DNA from: an uncultured Eisenbergiella sp.
Lineage (GTDB): Bacteria > Bacillota > Clostridia > Lachnospirales > Lachnospiraceae
Reading direction: 5' to 3'
Assembly (NCBI GenBank): GCA_947598825.1
Contig: CANQFM010000014.1
Span: 1 to 61,689, forward strand
Length of the DNA: 61,689 bases
Part shown: positions 1-6,907 of the stretch, in pieces
Numbering within the stretch: position 1 is the stretch's first letter
Layout of the letters: each line of letters begins with the position of its first letter
The notes under the pieces: generated by a model
The model's input: the letters and a program-made list of their open reading frames with translations, nothing else
Databases searched by the model: none
What the model was told of the DNA's origin: nothing
Made by a program: the position numbers and the translations under genes

Positions 1-233
1 CCAAACATCCTCACGGCGCAGACATACTGCTTCTCCCGCAATCCCACAAAATTTCTGTCTCCCCGTTCAATAATCCGCTCCACCTGGACGGTCTCAACCG
101 CGTGTTCCTTTGTCTCATACCGAAAGCGCAGCGGGCTGATCCTTCCTGTCGTGTCCATCGCGCAGAACATCTGCACCGGTATATTGACGTAATAAACGTT
201 TCCGTTCCTCTCTGCCCCGGATCCTGTTCCCAT
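1..233 (-). CDS. Uncharacterised small protein, SOS-controlled, partial at window edge
   Basis: The minus-strand frame starts at an ATG at 233-231, about 9 nt after a GGAGAG ribosome site, and runs off the left edge after 77 codons with no stop. The visible protein starts MGTGSGAERNGNVYYVNIPV and continues with a basic segment (RISPLRFRYETKE) and a V-x-x-I-I-E-R stretch. I see no membrane segment or catalytic motif. I do not recognise a named family. Its control by two LexA-like boxes suggests a DNA-damage role. Small proteins of this size are often encoded just before a Y-family DNA polymerase in SOS operons, so the missing downstream gene may be one; that is inference. Other open frames over this stretch lack a good ribosome site and are out of frame with this start. 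Confidence 0.6.
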   Translation of the reverse strand, partial: MGTGSGAERNGNVYYVNIPVQMFCAMDTTGRISPLRFRYETKEHAVETVQVERIIERGDRNFVGLREKQYVCAVRMF

Positions 234-249
234 TTTCTCTCTCCGTTCT

Positions 250-299
250 CGAACATATGTTTGTTTTTATATATTATCAAACATGAGTTTGCATGTAAA
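250..299 (-). promoter_or_regulatory. SigA promoter with two LexA-type SOS boxes
   Basis: Read on the minus strand there is TTTACA (299-294), a 17-bp spacer and TAATAT as -35 and -10. The spacer holds CAAACTCATGTTTG (291-278), a 5-bp inverted repeat with a 4-bp gap. Just after the -10 lies CAAACATATGTTCG (263-250), whose complement CGAACATATGTTTG fits the Gram-positive LexA/DinR consensus CGAACRNRYGTTYC except at its last base. Both boxes sit where a bound repressor would block the polymerase. Confidence 0.75.
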
Positions 300-383
300 G
301 AGGGAAATGCTGGGAGAGGCCAAAAGTTCTTTCCTGCACAGGAACATTCGTCAGGGGATCGAAACAACAAAATTTTAAATACC

Positions 384-410
384 TGCAACACTTGCGCGTT
401 TCAAAACGTC
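384..410 (+). promoter_or_regulatory. Candidate ECF-type promoter (autoregulation)
   Basis: TGCAAC (384-389), a 17-bp gap and CGTC (407-410) resemble ECF sigma promoters such as those of the SigX/SigW groups (an AAC -35 and a CGTC or CGAC -10). It ends 36 bp before the ECF sigma gene, so it may be the sigma factor's own target. Apart from this candidate, 301-446 holds only the ribosome site at 432-437. Confidence 0.45.
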
Positions 411-446
411 TTATAGACAACAGGCGTAAACGGAGGGCATCGGAAC

Positions 447-944
447 GTGTCGATCATTGAGGAGTTGTACGATATCTGTCAAAAAGAATTGCTGAAATGG
501 TGCAGCGCCATGACCCGGGACCCCCTGACGGCGGAGGATCTGGTGCAGGAGGCGTTTTTACGCGCGCTGACAAACGCCGAAATGCTGGAATCCCTCCGGC
601 CGCAGCAACGAAAAGCGTGGCTGTACCGCACGGTAAAAAACCTGTATCTGGATCGATACCGCCGCGCCTCCTTTGAGTTGATTCTGGACGATCTGCCGGA
701 AAAAGGGCAGGAAACGCAGGAGTATGCAAAGGTCGAAGCCGATCAGCTCCTTTTCCTGCTGCCTCCGAAGGAACGGATCCTGTTCGTCATGCGGTATTTT
801 CAGGGGTACAACGCGGCGGAACTGGGAAATATCTTCGCAATGCCCCCGGCCACGGTGCGATCCTGCCTTTCCCGCGCCAGAAAACGCCTGCGGGCGGCAA
901 TAAGACCGGAACGGTTTCAGAAAGGAGAACAAAACAATGAGTAA
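447..944 (+). CDS. RNA polymerase sigma factor, ECF (sigma-70) family
   Basis: This 165-residue protein is an alternative sigma factor that directs RNA polymerase to a small regulon. Region 2 lies at about residues 8-80 (DPLTAEDLVQEAFLRAL, then a W-L-Y-R-T-V-K-N-L region 2.3-2.4 helix). Region 4 lies at about 100-152 (LPPKERILFVMRYFQGY, then a helix-turn-helix ending TVRSCLSRARKRLR). The length is typical for minimal ECF factors without an extra C-terminal domain. The start is GTG at 447, 9 nt after GGAGGG; no upstream ATG has a site. The stop overlaps the next start by 8 nt, so the two products are probably made in fixed ratio. No membrane anti-sigma gene is adjacent, so the coupled 400-residue protein is the obvious candidate partner. 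Confidence 0.9.
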   Translation: MSIIEELYDICQKELLKWCSAMTRDPLTAEDLVQEAFLRALTNAEMLESLRPQQRKAWLYRTVKNLYLDRYRRASFELILDDLPEKGQETQEYAKVEADQLLFLLPPKERILFVMRYFQGYNAAELGNIFAMPPATVRSCLSRARKRLRAAIRPERFQKGEQNNE

Positions 945-2139
945 AAAAAATCTGATCATCAACTGTGATATCTGCGATGCGAGACGTGCAGACGAGGAAA
1001 GTCTTTCCGGCTACGAACGGATCCTTGTAAACGCGGACCTTCTTCTGGTGGACAAAAAGAGCAAAGCTATACTCAACAGGCTGCCAGTCACATACAACAC
1101 CGACCGCACGCTGGAAATGGAAGGGGAAGTAAATCCAATGGTGATCAACGGCAACTATGCGATCACCGAAGACAGCGCCCTGCCGGACAACACTCTGCTG
1201 GTAGTCAACGGTACTCTCAGGATCCATCCTCATGCGGAGGAAAGCATGAAAAAGATCCGTCAGATCTGTGTGAACGGTACGGTAAAATATCCGGAAAGTA
1301 TGGCCGCTTCCCTCGGCTGTCTGCTTTTAAACGGCGGATCCTGCCGCATCCCGGACGGCTGCCTCGAACTGGACGACGTATTTTCCATTGACGCCTATTT
1401 CCCCCTGCGGGCAAAAAACGGGGCGCAGTATTATGCAAAAAACAAGGTGCTGCTGACGGATCCCGAAGTGGATGTCCTTTCGCTTGCCCAAAAAAAGATC
1501 CATTTTAAGACAGAACACTTCGTCTGCAGACAGGAAATGCTGGAGACCGCCATCGGTATGTTCGACGAAAATGTTCGGCTGCAGGTAGTGCCTGCAGGCT
1601 ATGCTTATGTGGGACAGGACGCGGTGCTGGACAGCGCGCTTTTGCAAAAATACGGAACGCGTCTGTATATAGACGGGAACCTGACCCTGCCGCAGGATGG
1701 TCAAATTGCTTTGAGCAGGATAGAAAAGTTGACGGTCGTGGGTAAAGTACATCTGTCCGCCGACCAGAAAGACGCTTTCCTGGCTGCAGACGTTCAGTAC
1801 GGCGATATCGTAGTGGAGACGCCGGAAAAAGGGAAAAAAATCGAAAACAAGAGCAGCGTAACGGTGGATCAGGCCCTGTTGGACGCCTGCCCAGGCGGGC
1901 TTTCCATCCATAATGCCATGACTGTGACCGTAAAGGAGGATGTGCGCGCAGAATCCATCCTGGATCTGCTTTCCATCAAAAACTGCGCGCAGCTTATCTG
2001 CGCCCCCGCCCAGAGGAGCGCTCTGGAACTGGTGAGCCAAAACGTGGCCCACATTGGAGAAAGAGGCGGCAACGCTCCGGATATGATAAAGGATCTGCTG
2101 CAGTCTAATCTGATAAACGCGGACTGCTATGTGCTGTAA
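937..2139 (+). CDS. Uncharacterised 400-residue protein coupled to an ECF sigma factor
   Basis: I do not recognise a named family. The protein begins MSKKNLIINCDICDARRADE, with two nearby cysteines, and shows no signal peptide or membrane helix, so it is probably cytoplasmic. Short strand-like segments recur (VINGNYAIT, VVNGTLRIH, CVNGTVKYP, YIDGNLTLP, VVGKVHLSA), each a hydrophobic triplet followed by G-x-hydrophobic. This suggests a stacked-strand (beta-solenoid-like) fold, reminiscent of polymer-forming bactofilin-type proteins, but that is inference. Its ATG lies inside the last codons of the sigma gene (8-nt overlap, AAAGGAG upstream), indicating translational coupling. It could be a cytoplasmic anti-sigma or sensor, or the main target of the sigma factor. 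Confidence 0.8.
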   Translation: MSKKNLIINCDICDARRADEESLSGYERILVNADLLLVDKKSKAILNRLPVTYNTDRTLEMEGEVNPMVINGNYAITEDSALPDNTLLVVNGTLRIHPHAEESMKKIRQICVNGTVKYPESMAASLGCLLLNGGSCRIPDGCLELDDVFSIDAYFPLRAKNGAQYYAKNKVLLTDPEVDVLSLAQKKIHFKTEHFVCRQEMLETAIGMFDENVRLQVVPAGYAYVGQDAVLDSALLQKYGTRLYIDGNLTLPQDGQIALSRIEKLTVVGKVHLSADQKDAFLAADVQYGDIVVETPEKGKKIENKSSVTVDQALLDACPGGLSIHNAMTVTVKEDVRAESILDLLSIKNCAQLICAPAQRSALELVSQNVAHIGERGGNAPDMIKDLLQSNLINADCYVL

Positions 2140-2151
2140 CGATAGGATATG

Positions 2152-2195
2152 CCCATTTACTGGTATGTAATATACCCATTTACTGGCATGTAATA
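2152..2195 (+). repeat. Tandem 21-bp direct repeat upstream of the efflux promoter
   Basis: Copies at 2152-2172 and 2175-2195 share CCCATTTACTGG, one variable base (T or C) and ATGTAATA, so 20 of 21 positions are identical. They repeat every 23 bp, about two helical turns. Each contains TTAC-N6-GTAA, a short dyad. The pair ends 4 bp before the -35 at 2200, the usual place for an activator or cooperative regulator. Confidence 0.75.
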
Positions 2196-2199
2196 ACCA

Positions 2200-2228
2200 T
2201 TGCGGGGACGGCCATTTTATGATATGAT
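2200..2228 (+). promoter_or_regulatory. Promoter of the efflux-pump leader
   Basis: TTGCGG (2200-2205), a 17-bp spacer and TATGAT (2223-2228) fit a SigA promoter. Transcription would begin near 2235, giving a leader of about 240 nt before the transporter start at 2477. Confidence 0.6.
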
Positions 2229-2255
2229 TTTTTTGTTGCAATCGATTTATGCCCG

Positions 2256-2449
2256 GCGGCCGTCCGGCCGCAGAGCTTTTTGCAAAAGGAGGCTGTGCCA
2301 TGCTTTGCCACAGGCTGATCCAATTAGATGCTCCTCTCTGTGCAGGATCCGGTGTCCGGACGAGGCTTGCGCAGAGATAGGACTTTTTCCTCGTCCGCAT
2401 TGGATTTTGCACTTATAGGGATCCTAGTAAACGAACCGGAAACCGGTTC
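2256..2449 (+). promoter_or_regulatory. Structured leader with alternative hairpins (possible attenuator)
   Basis: Several inverted repeats follow each other: GCGGCC/GGCCGC (2256-2261 with 2266-2271); CTCTGTGCA with TGCGCAGAG (2336-2344 with 2368-2376); GGACGAGG with CCTCGTCC (2358-2365 with 2389-2396); and GAACCGG-AAA-CCGGTTC (2433-2449). The second and third stems interlock, so they cannot form together as simple hairpins. CCGGTGTCCGG (2350-2360) can also pair with CCGGAAACCGG (2436-2446) at 10 of 11 positions. A leader peptide is encoded across the first arms. This is the layout of ribosome-mediated attenuation. Confidence 0.5.
2300..2380 (+). CDS. Putative 26-residue leader peptide of the efflux pump
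   Basis: An ATG at 2300 lies 7 nt after a strong AGGAGG site and opens a 26-codon frame ending in TAG at 2380. The peptide starts MLCHRLIQLD and ends GVRTRLAQR. Codons 13-26 overlap the arms of two mutually exclusive hairpins, so a stalled ribosome would change the fold. Leader peptides of this size regulate ribosome-targeting drug resistance genes such as erm and mef by drug-induced stalling. Whether this one senses a drug is inference. Its basic R-T-R-L-A-Q-R end is compatible with, but does not prove, a macrolide arrest motif. Confidence 0.5.
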   Translation: MLCHRLIQLDAPLCAGSGVRTRLAQR

Positions 2450-2476
2450 TCACTAAACCTGTAAGGAGAAAATTCA

Positions 2477-3799
2477 ATGAACCAGAATTTTAAAAAATAT
2501 GTCATTTTCTGGCTGAGCCAGTCTATCTCCCAGTTGGGAAGTTCCATGACCAGCTTCGCGCTGATCCTGTGGGTGTATTCCATCCGCCATTCCGCCATGA
2601 CGGTATCGCTGATGGCCTTCTGCCGGTATGTTCCCGACATTCTGACCAGCCTGTTTGCCGGCGCTTTTGTGGATACCCACAACAAAAAGAGGATCATGCT
2701 GGTTTCGGACACCGTGGCCGCTTTTGCGACCCTGTCCGTTTTTGCCCTCTACCTGGGCGGCGGGCTGACGATCCCGTATATCTATCTGATCAACTGCGTG
2801 ATCGGGGTTGCGGGCGCTTTCCAGGCGCCAGCCTCCAGCGTAGCGGTTGGGATCCTCGTCCCCAGGGAAAAGCTGGCCAACGCCAGCGGTATGGTATCCT
2901 TTTCCGGCAATCTGATCTCCATCTTCGCCCCCGTTATGGCTACGGCCCTTTACGGTTTCGGCGGTCTGGACCTCATTTTGGCCATCGACTTTCTGAGTTT
3001 TGCGTTTGCTTTCCTGGTGCTTTTATGCGCGATTTCCATTCCGGAGGAAAAACGCCCGGACAAAACCGCGCAGTCTGCCCCTGCGTCAGATGAAACGGCC
3101 GGCAAAAAGGACTCCCTGTTTACCGACTGCAAGGCGGGTTATGCTTTTCTGCGCCGGCACAGCGGCCTTTTCCTCATTATGATCACCATGGCAATGCTGA
3201 ACTTCTTTTCCCGGCTGACCTATGAAAACATCCTCTCTCCCATGATCCTGTCCCGAAGCGGCCAGAATTATTACGCCCTCAGCATCGTGAACGCGGCGAT
3301 GGGGATCGGCGGCGTCCTGGGCGGCATTTTCGTATCCGCCGGCAGGATGCCCAAAAACGCGGCCAAAACCATCTACTTTTCCGCGGGCCTTTCCTTTCTG
3401 CTGGGCGATCTGCTCATGGGGCTGGGCCGTTCTCCCCTGCTTTGGGCCTTTGCGGGTTTTATGGCCAGCGCGCCCATTCCGTTCATCAATGCGGGACAGA
3501 ATGTGATCCTCTACCGGACCGTCCCCCAGGAAATGCAGGGCCGGGTCTTTTCCGTGCGCAACGCCGTCCAGTTTTGTACCATTCCCGTCGGGATCCTGCT
3601 GGGCGGGTTTCTGGCCGATTATGTATTTGAACCGTTCATGCAAAGCGAAGGGCGTATCGCCGGAATCCTGCGTTTTCTCGTGGGAAGCGGCGACGGTTCC
3701 GGCATGGCGGTGATGTTTTTGTGTACGGGCCTTTTGGGGAGTCTGTGCAGCTTTTTCTTCTACCGGCAAAAGAAAGTGCGCGCGTTGGGAGAACTGTAA
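2477..3799 (+). CDS. MFS transporter, macrolide/drug-efflux (MefA-like) type
   Basis: This 440-residue integral membrane protein has about twelve hydrophobic helices and a central cytoplasmic loop (about residues 195-215). The N-terminus NFKKYVIFWLSQSISQLGSS is typical of the MFS subgroup that holds MefA-like macrolide and enterobactin exporters. The MFS A-motif region is seen as F-V-D-T-H-N-K-K-R between helices 2 and 3. It is expected to export a drug or small metabolite using the proton gradient. The ATG follows AAGGAG by 8 nt. Upstream lie a promoter, tandem repeats, a leader peptide and hairpins, suggesting inducible expression. A small HTH-like gene follows 30 bp later. The substrate cannot be told from sequence. 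Confidence 0.8.
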   Translation: MNQNFKKYVIFWLSQSISQLGSSMTSFALILWVYSIRHSAMTVSLMAFCRYVPDILTSLFAGAFVDTHNKKRIMLVSDTVAAFATLSVFALYLGGGLTIPYIYLINCVIGVAGAFQAPASSVAVGILVPREKLANASGMVSFSGNLISIFAPVMATALYGFGGLDLILAIDFLSFAFAFLVLLCAISIPEEKRPDKTAQSAPASDETAGKKDSLFTDCKAGYAFLRRHSGLFLIMITMAMLNFFSRLTYENILSPMILSRSGQNYYALSIVNAAMGIGGVLGGIFVSAGRMPKNAAKTIYFSAGLSFLLGDLLMGLGRSPLLWAFAGFMASAPIPFINAGQNVILYRTVPQEMQGRVFSVRNAVQFCTIPVGILLGGFLADYVFEPFMQSEGRIAGILRFLVGSGDGSGMAVMFLCTGLLGSLCSFFFYRQKKVRALGEL

Positions 3800-3829
3800 C
3801 CGCATAAGGCAAAAAGGGGGAGCTGATTT

Positions 3830-4042
3830 ATGAATACCAGAAATGAGATCAAATCTTATATCGCACGGGAAGGCATAACCATGAGCCGTCTGGTGGAAAA
3901 GCTGGCCGAACAATACGGCTGGAGCGCCAATGTCCCCAACCTCTCCGACAAGCTGCGGCGAAATTCCCTGCGCTACCGGGAGGTAGTGGAGCTGGCAGAT
4001 GTACTCGGCTACGATCTCGTATGGGTAAAAAGAGAATCCTGA
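3830..4042 (+). CDS. Small HTH (XRE-like) protein
   Basis: A 70-residue protein with an all-helical layout: NTRNEIKSYIAREGITMSRLVEKLAEQYG, then SANVPNLSDKLRRNSLRYREVVELADVLGYD. The stretch MSRLVEKLAEQ...PNLSDKLRR looks like helices 2 and 3 of an XRE/Cro-type helix-turn-helix, and the protein ends directly after the fold. It sits 30 bp behind the MFS gene with a GGGGGAG site, so it is probably cotranscribed. It may bind the operator-like repeats upstream, but nothing in the sequence proves this. It could equally be a stand-alone housekeeping HTH, since such small proteins are widespread in Lachnospiraceae. Confidence 0.65.
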   Translation: MNTRNEIKSYIAREGITMSRLVEKLAEQYGWSANVPNLSDKLRRNSLRYREVVELADVLGYDLVWVKRES

Positions 4043-4049
4043 AAAATCA

Positions 4050-4081
4050 GGGCCGGAAACCTGTTCCTCGGTTTCCGGCCC
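4050..4081. terminator. Bidirectional terminator between convergent genes
   Basis: GGGCCGGAAACC and GGTTTCCGGCCC form a perfect 12-bp stem with an 8-nt loop. A T-rich run (GTATTTTTC) follows on the plus strand and TGATTTTTC follows on the minus strand. It would end both the HTH gene and the uxuB-like gene. Confidence 0.9.
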
Positions 4082-4120
4082 TCGCTGTATTTTTCTTTCT
4101 TCTGCAGGCGTATCTTCCGC

Positions 4121-5731
4121 TTACGCGGTGTACTTTTCCAGCGTCGCCCTGACTGCGCCTGGCCCGACGATCAGTTCTTTAAAATAACCGCACACCCGTT
4201 CCGCCAGCCCTGCTTCATACAGATCGACGCCGAAGATCTCTGCGTTTTTCAGAAGCGGCGCAAGAGAAGCTACATCTACCCGCTCCCCCAGCCCAAACCC
4301 GGCCACATAGGGACAGACGGCATCCAGCAGCGGATCGGGGCTTAGATCGAAAGGCTTTCCCGTATCGTCGATCCCCATCAGATACCGCAGCCATCCCGCG
4401 AACACCAGCGGGATGAGCTTTAAGTCCGCCACGTCCAGCGTCCTGCTGGCCGCATAGGCTTTGATCGTCTCCCCAAACCGGATCGGCAGCTTCTGAGAAG
4501 TGTCCGTGGCGATCCTCTGGGGCGTATCCGGCATGAAAGGATTGGGAACGCGCACATTTAAAACCGTATCGAGGAACTCCTTCGGATCCAGCACGCCGGG
4601 ATCCACTACCACGGGCAGCCCCTCCTGATATCCGATGGTCCGCACCAGGCGTACAAGACAGGGATCTTTCATCTCGTCGGAGATCTTCTGATAACCCAGC
4701 AGACAGCCGAACACCGCCAGCGCCGTATGCAGCGGATTTAAACAGGTGCAGACCTTCATCCGCTCCACCTTGTCCACCGTCTGCCGATCGGTAAACAGAA
4801 ATCCGCCCTTTTCCAGAGCCGGACGTCCGGCCGGGAAAGCGTCCTCGATCACCAGGTATTCGCACTCCTCGGCGTTGACGAAGGGGGCCACATAAGTGTT
4901 TTTGGATGTGATCACCGGTTCCAGGTCCTCCAGCCCGTCCGCCTTTAAAATCTCCTGGACGGACGCATCGGGACGGGGAGTGATCTTGTCGATCATCGTC
5001 CAGGGGAAGGAAACGGCCTTTCTGTCGTTCACATACTCCCAAAATCCGGCGTCCGCCGTTTTATTTTCCGTCCAGGCCTTTGCAAACGCGCAGATCGCAT
5101 TCTGCAGCTTGTCCCCGTTATGGGAGCAGTTGTCCATGCTGACCATGGCGATGGGCTTTCTGCCCGCCTGATACCGGCGGTATAAAAGGGCGGCCACCTT
5201 GCCGATATAGCTGACCGGCTTTTGGGGCCCGGCGGCCAGATCCTCCCGGACCAAATCCAGCATCTTTCCGCCTGCGTCCACCAGGCTATAGCCCTTTTCC
5301 GTGATCGTAAAGGATGCGATCTGAAGGGAATCTTTTTCAAAAATTTCCCTCAGCCTCTCAAATTCTCCCTGATTTTCGGAATCCAGGATGCAGGATTCCA
5401 TAACGCTGCCGACGACGGTCTTTTCCACGCTTCCGTCCGCTTTTAACGTCACAAGGACTGAAAGGTCGTCGTGGGGACGGTACATTTTTTCTATGATCTC
5501 ATAATCAAAGCCCTCTACCGCGATCAGCCCACGGTCCAGCGTCCCGTCGTTGAGCAGATTCTGCACCACGTTCGCCTGAAAAGCCCGAAAGATGTTGCCT
5601 GCGCCAAAATGGATCCAAAACGGGTTCTCCCTTGTCCTCTTTGCCACCGCTTCCCGGTCATACTGGGGCAGCCGGTAGCCGGACGCCTCCCATTGCTTTC
5701 TGTCCTCCAGACCCTTATTGTTTAATTTCAT
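4121..5731 (-). CDS. uxuB: Mannitol dehydrogenase-family oxidoreductase, probable fructuronate reductase
   Basis: This NAD-dependent cytoplasmic enzyme would interconvert D-fructuronate and D-mannonate in hexuronate catabolism. The protein is 536 residues, as usual for the clostridial UxuB-like group. The N-terminal nucleotide-binding segment reads FWIHFGAGNIFRAFQANV (about residues 37-54), and the family catalytic lysine region is seen in ERMKVCTCLNPLHTALAVFG. I chose ATG 5731, preceded by AGAGGGGAAG; an in-frame ATG at 5761 would overlap uxuA and lacks a site. It lies 4 bp after uxuA, the enzyme that consumes mannonate, which argues for fructuronate rather than mannitol as substrate. Tagaturonate or mannitol specificity cannot be excluded. 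Confidence 0.85.
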   Translation of the reverse strand: MKLNNKGLEDRKQWEASGYRLPQYDREAVAKRTRENPFWIHFGAGNIFRAFQANVVQNLLNDGTLDRGLIAVEGFDYEIIEKMYRPHDDLSVLVTLKADGSVEKTVVGSVMESCILDSENQGEFERLREIFEKDSLQIASFTITEKGYSLVDAGGKMLDLVREDLAAGPQKPVSYIGKVAALLYRRYQAGRKPIAMVSMDNCSHNGDKLQNAICAFAKAWTENKTADAGFWEYVNDRKAVSFPWTMIDKITPRPDASVQEILKADGLEDLEPVITSKNTYVAPFVNAEECEYLVIEDAFPAGRPALEKGGFLFTDRQTVDKVERMKVCTCLNPLHTALAVFGCLLGYQKISDEMKDPCLVRLVRTIGYQEGLPVVVDPGVLDPKEFLDTVLNVRVPNPFMPDTPQRIATDTSQKLPIRFGETIKAYAASRTLDVADLKLIPLVFAGWLRYLMGIDDTGKPFDLSPDPLLDAVCPYVAGFGLGERVDVASLAPLLKNAEIFGVDLYEAGLAERVCGYFKELIVGPGAVRATLEKYTA

Positions 5732-5735
5732 CGTT

Positions 5736-6809
5736 TTATCTTCCCCTCTTTGCTTTGTCAATGGCTTCCCAGAGCCCGTTTAAATACGCCGCTCCCAGCG
5801 CCCGGTCATACAGGCCGTACCCCGGCATGGCCACCTCGTCCCAGATCATGCGCCCGTGGTCGGGGCGGATGGGGCCGTCAAACCCGATCTCGTACAGCGC
5901 CTTCATGATCTCATACATATCGAAGGTGCCGTCTGCAGACAGATGGGCCGATTCCTCGAAATTGGTGGGACTGATAAATTTTAAGTTCCGCACATGGGCG
6001 AAATGGATCCTGCCCTTCAGGGAACGGATCATATCCGGCAGGTCGTTCTCCAGATTCGTCCCGTAGGAACCGGAGCAGAATGTCACGCCGTTGTGGGGAT
6101 CATCCACCATCTTTATCATCCGCTGGATGTTTTTCTTGTTGATAATGATGCGCGGCAGGCCGAACACGCTCCAGGCCGGATCGTCCGGATGGATGGCCAT
6201 TTTGATATCGTATTCGTTGCAGACCGGCATGATCCTCTCCAGGAAATACTTCAGGTTTGCGAACAGCTTTTCCTCGTCCACATCCTTATAAAGCTCAAAA
6301 AGCTCCTTCACATGGGCCATGCGCTCCGGCTCCCAGCCGGGCATGACCGTTCCGTTGGTATCTCCGGCGATGGAGGAAAACATCTTTTCCGGATCCAGGG
6401 CGTCCACCGCCTCCTGGGTATAGGCCAGTACCGTAGAGCCGTCGGGACGCACCCTGGCCAGTTCGGTTCTGGTCCAGTCGAACACCGGCATAAAGTTGTA
6501 GCAGACCAGATGAATATCCTCTTTTCCCAGATTTTCCAGCGTTTCTATGTAATGATCGATATACTGTTCCCGCTCCGGCGAGCCGATCTTGATGGCGTCG
6601 TGGACATTGACGCTCTCGATCCCGGCGATATGCATCCCGGCCGTCTCCACTTCCTTCTTCAGCGCCCGGATCCGCTCCCGGCTCCAGGTTTCCCCCGCCG
6701 GTATGTCGTAGAGGGTTGTGATGACGCCCGTTACCCCCGGAATCTGACGGATCTGTTTCAGCGTCACCGTATCGAATTTACTGCCGTACCACCGCAATGT
6801 CATTTCCAT
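5736..6809 (-). CDS. uxuA: Mannonate dehydratase
   Basis: UxuA dehydrates D-mannonate to 2-keto-3-deoxygluconate, the step before the KDG kinase and aldolase. The 357-residue TIM-barrel protein starts MEMTLRWYGSKFDTVTLKQI, followed by PGVTGVITTLYDIPAGE, the typical family opening. Metal-ligand regions are visible as MAIHPDDPAW, FCSGSYGT, RIHFAHVRN and RPDHGRMIWDE. It sits between the YihS-like isomerase (98 bp upstream) and the uxuB-like gene (4 bp downstream). A T-rich stretch and a GC-rich hairpin (about 6880-6905) in the 98-bp gap may reduce read-through from the isomerase gene. Genes for uronate isomerase, KDG kinase and aldolase are not in the window. Confidence 0.95.
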   Translation of the reverse strand: MEMTLRWYGSKFDTVTLKQIRQIPGVTGVITTLYDIPAGETWSRERIRALKKEVETAGMHIAGIESVNVHDAIKIGSPEREQYIDHYIETLENLGKEDIHLVCYNFMPVFDWTRTELARVRPDGSTVLAYTQEAVDALDPEKMFSSIAGDTNGTVMPGWEPERMAHVKELFELYKDVDEEKLFANLKYFLERIMPVCNEYDIKMAIHPDDPAWSVFGLPRIIINKKNIQRMIKMVDDPHNGVTFCSGSYGTNLENDLPDMIRSLKGRIHFAHVRNLKFISPTNFEESAHLSADGTFDMYEIMKALYEIGFDGPIRPDHGRMIWDEVAMPGYGLYDRALGAAYLNGLWEAIDKAKRGR

Positions 6810-6907
6810 AATCGTTACCCCTTTCCTGTGTGTTCCCGCTTTATCGTGTTTTTAAAAAATGCGCCCTTTCTCCGTAAAGTCCGGGCAGCACAGCCGCCCG
6901 GCCGGGC

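Noticed and set aside
2200-2418. A 72-codon open frame in the MFS leader
   Set aside because: No ribosome site at its start, Arg/Cys-rich composition, and it overlaps the better-supported leader peptide in another frame.
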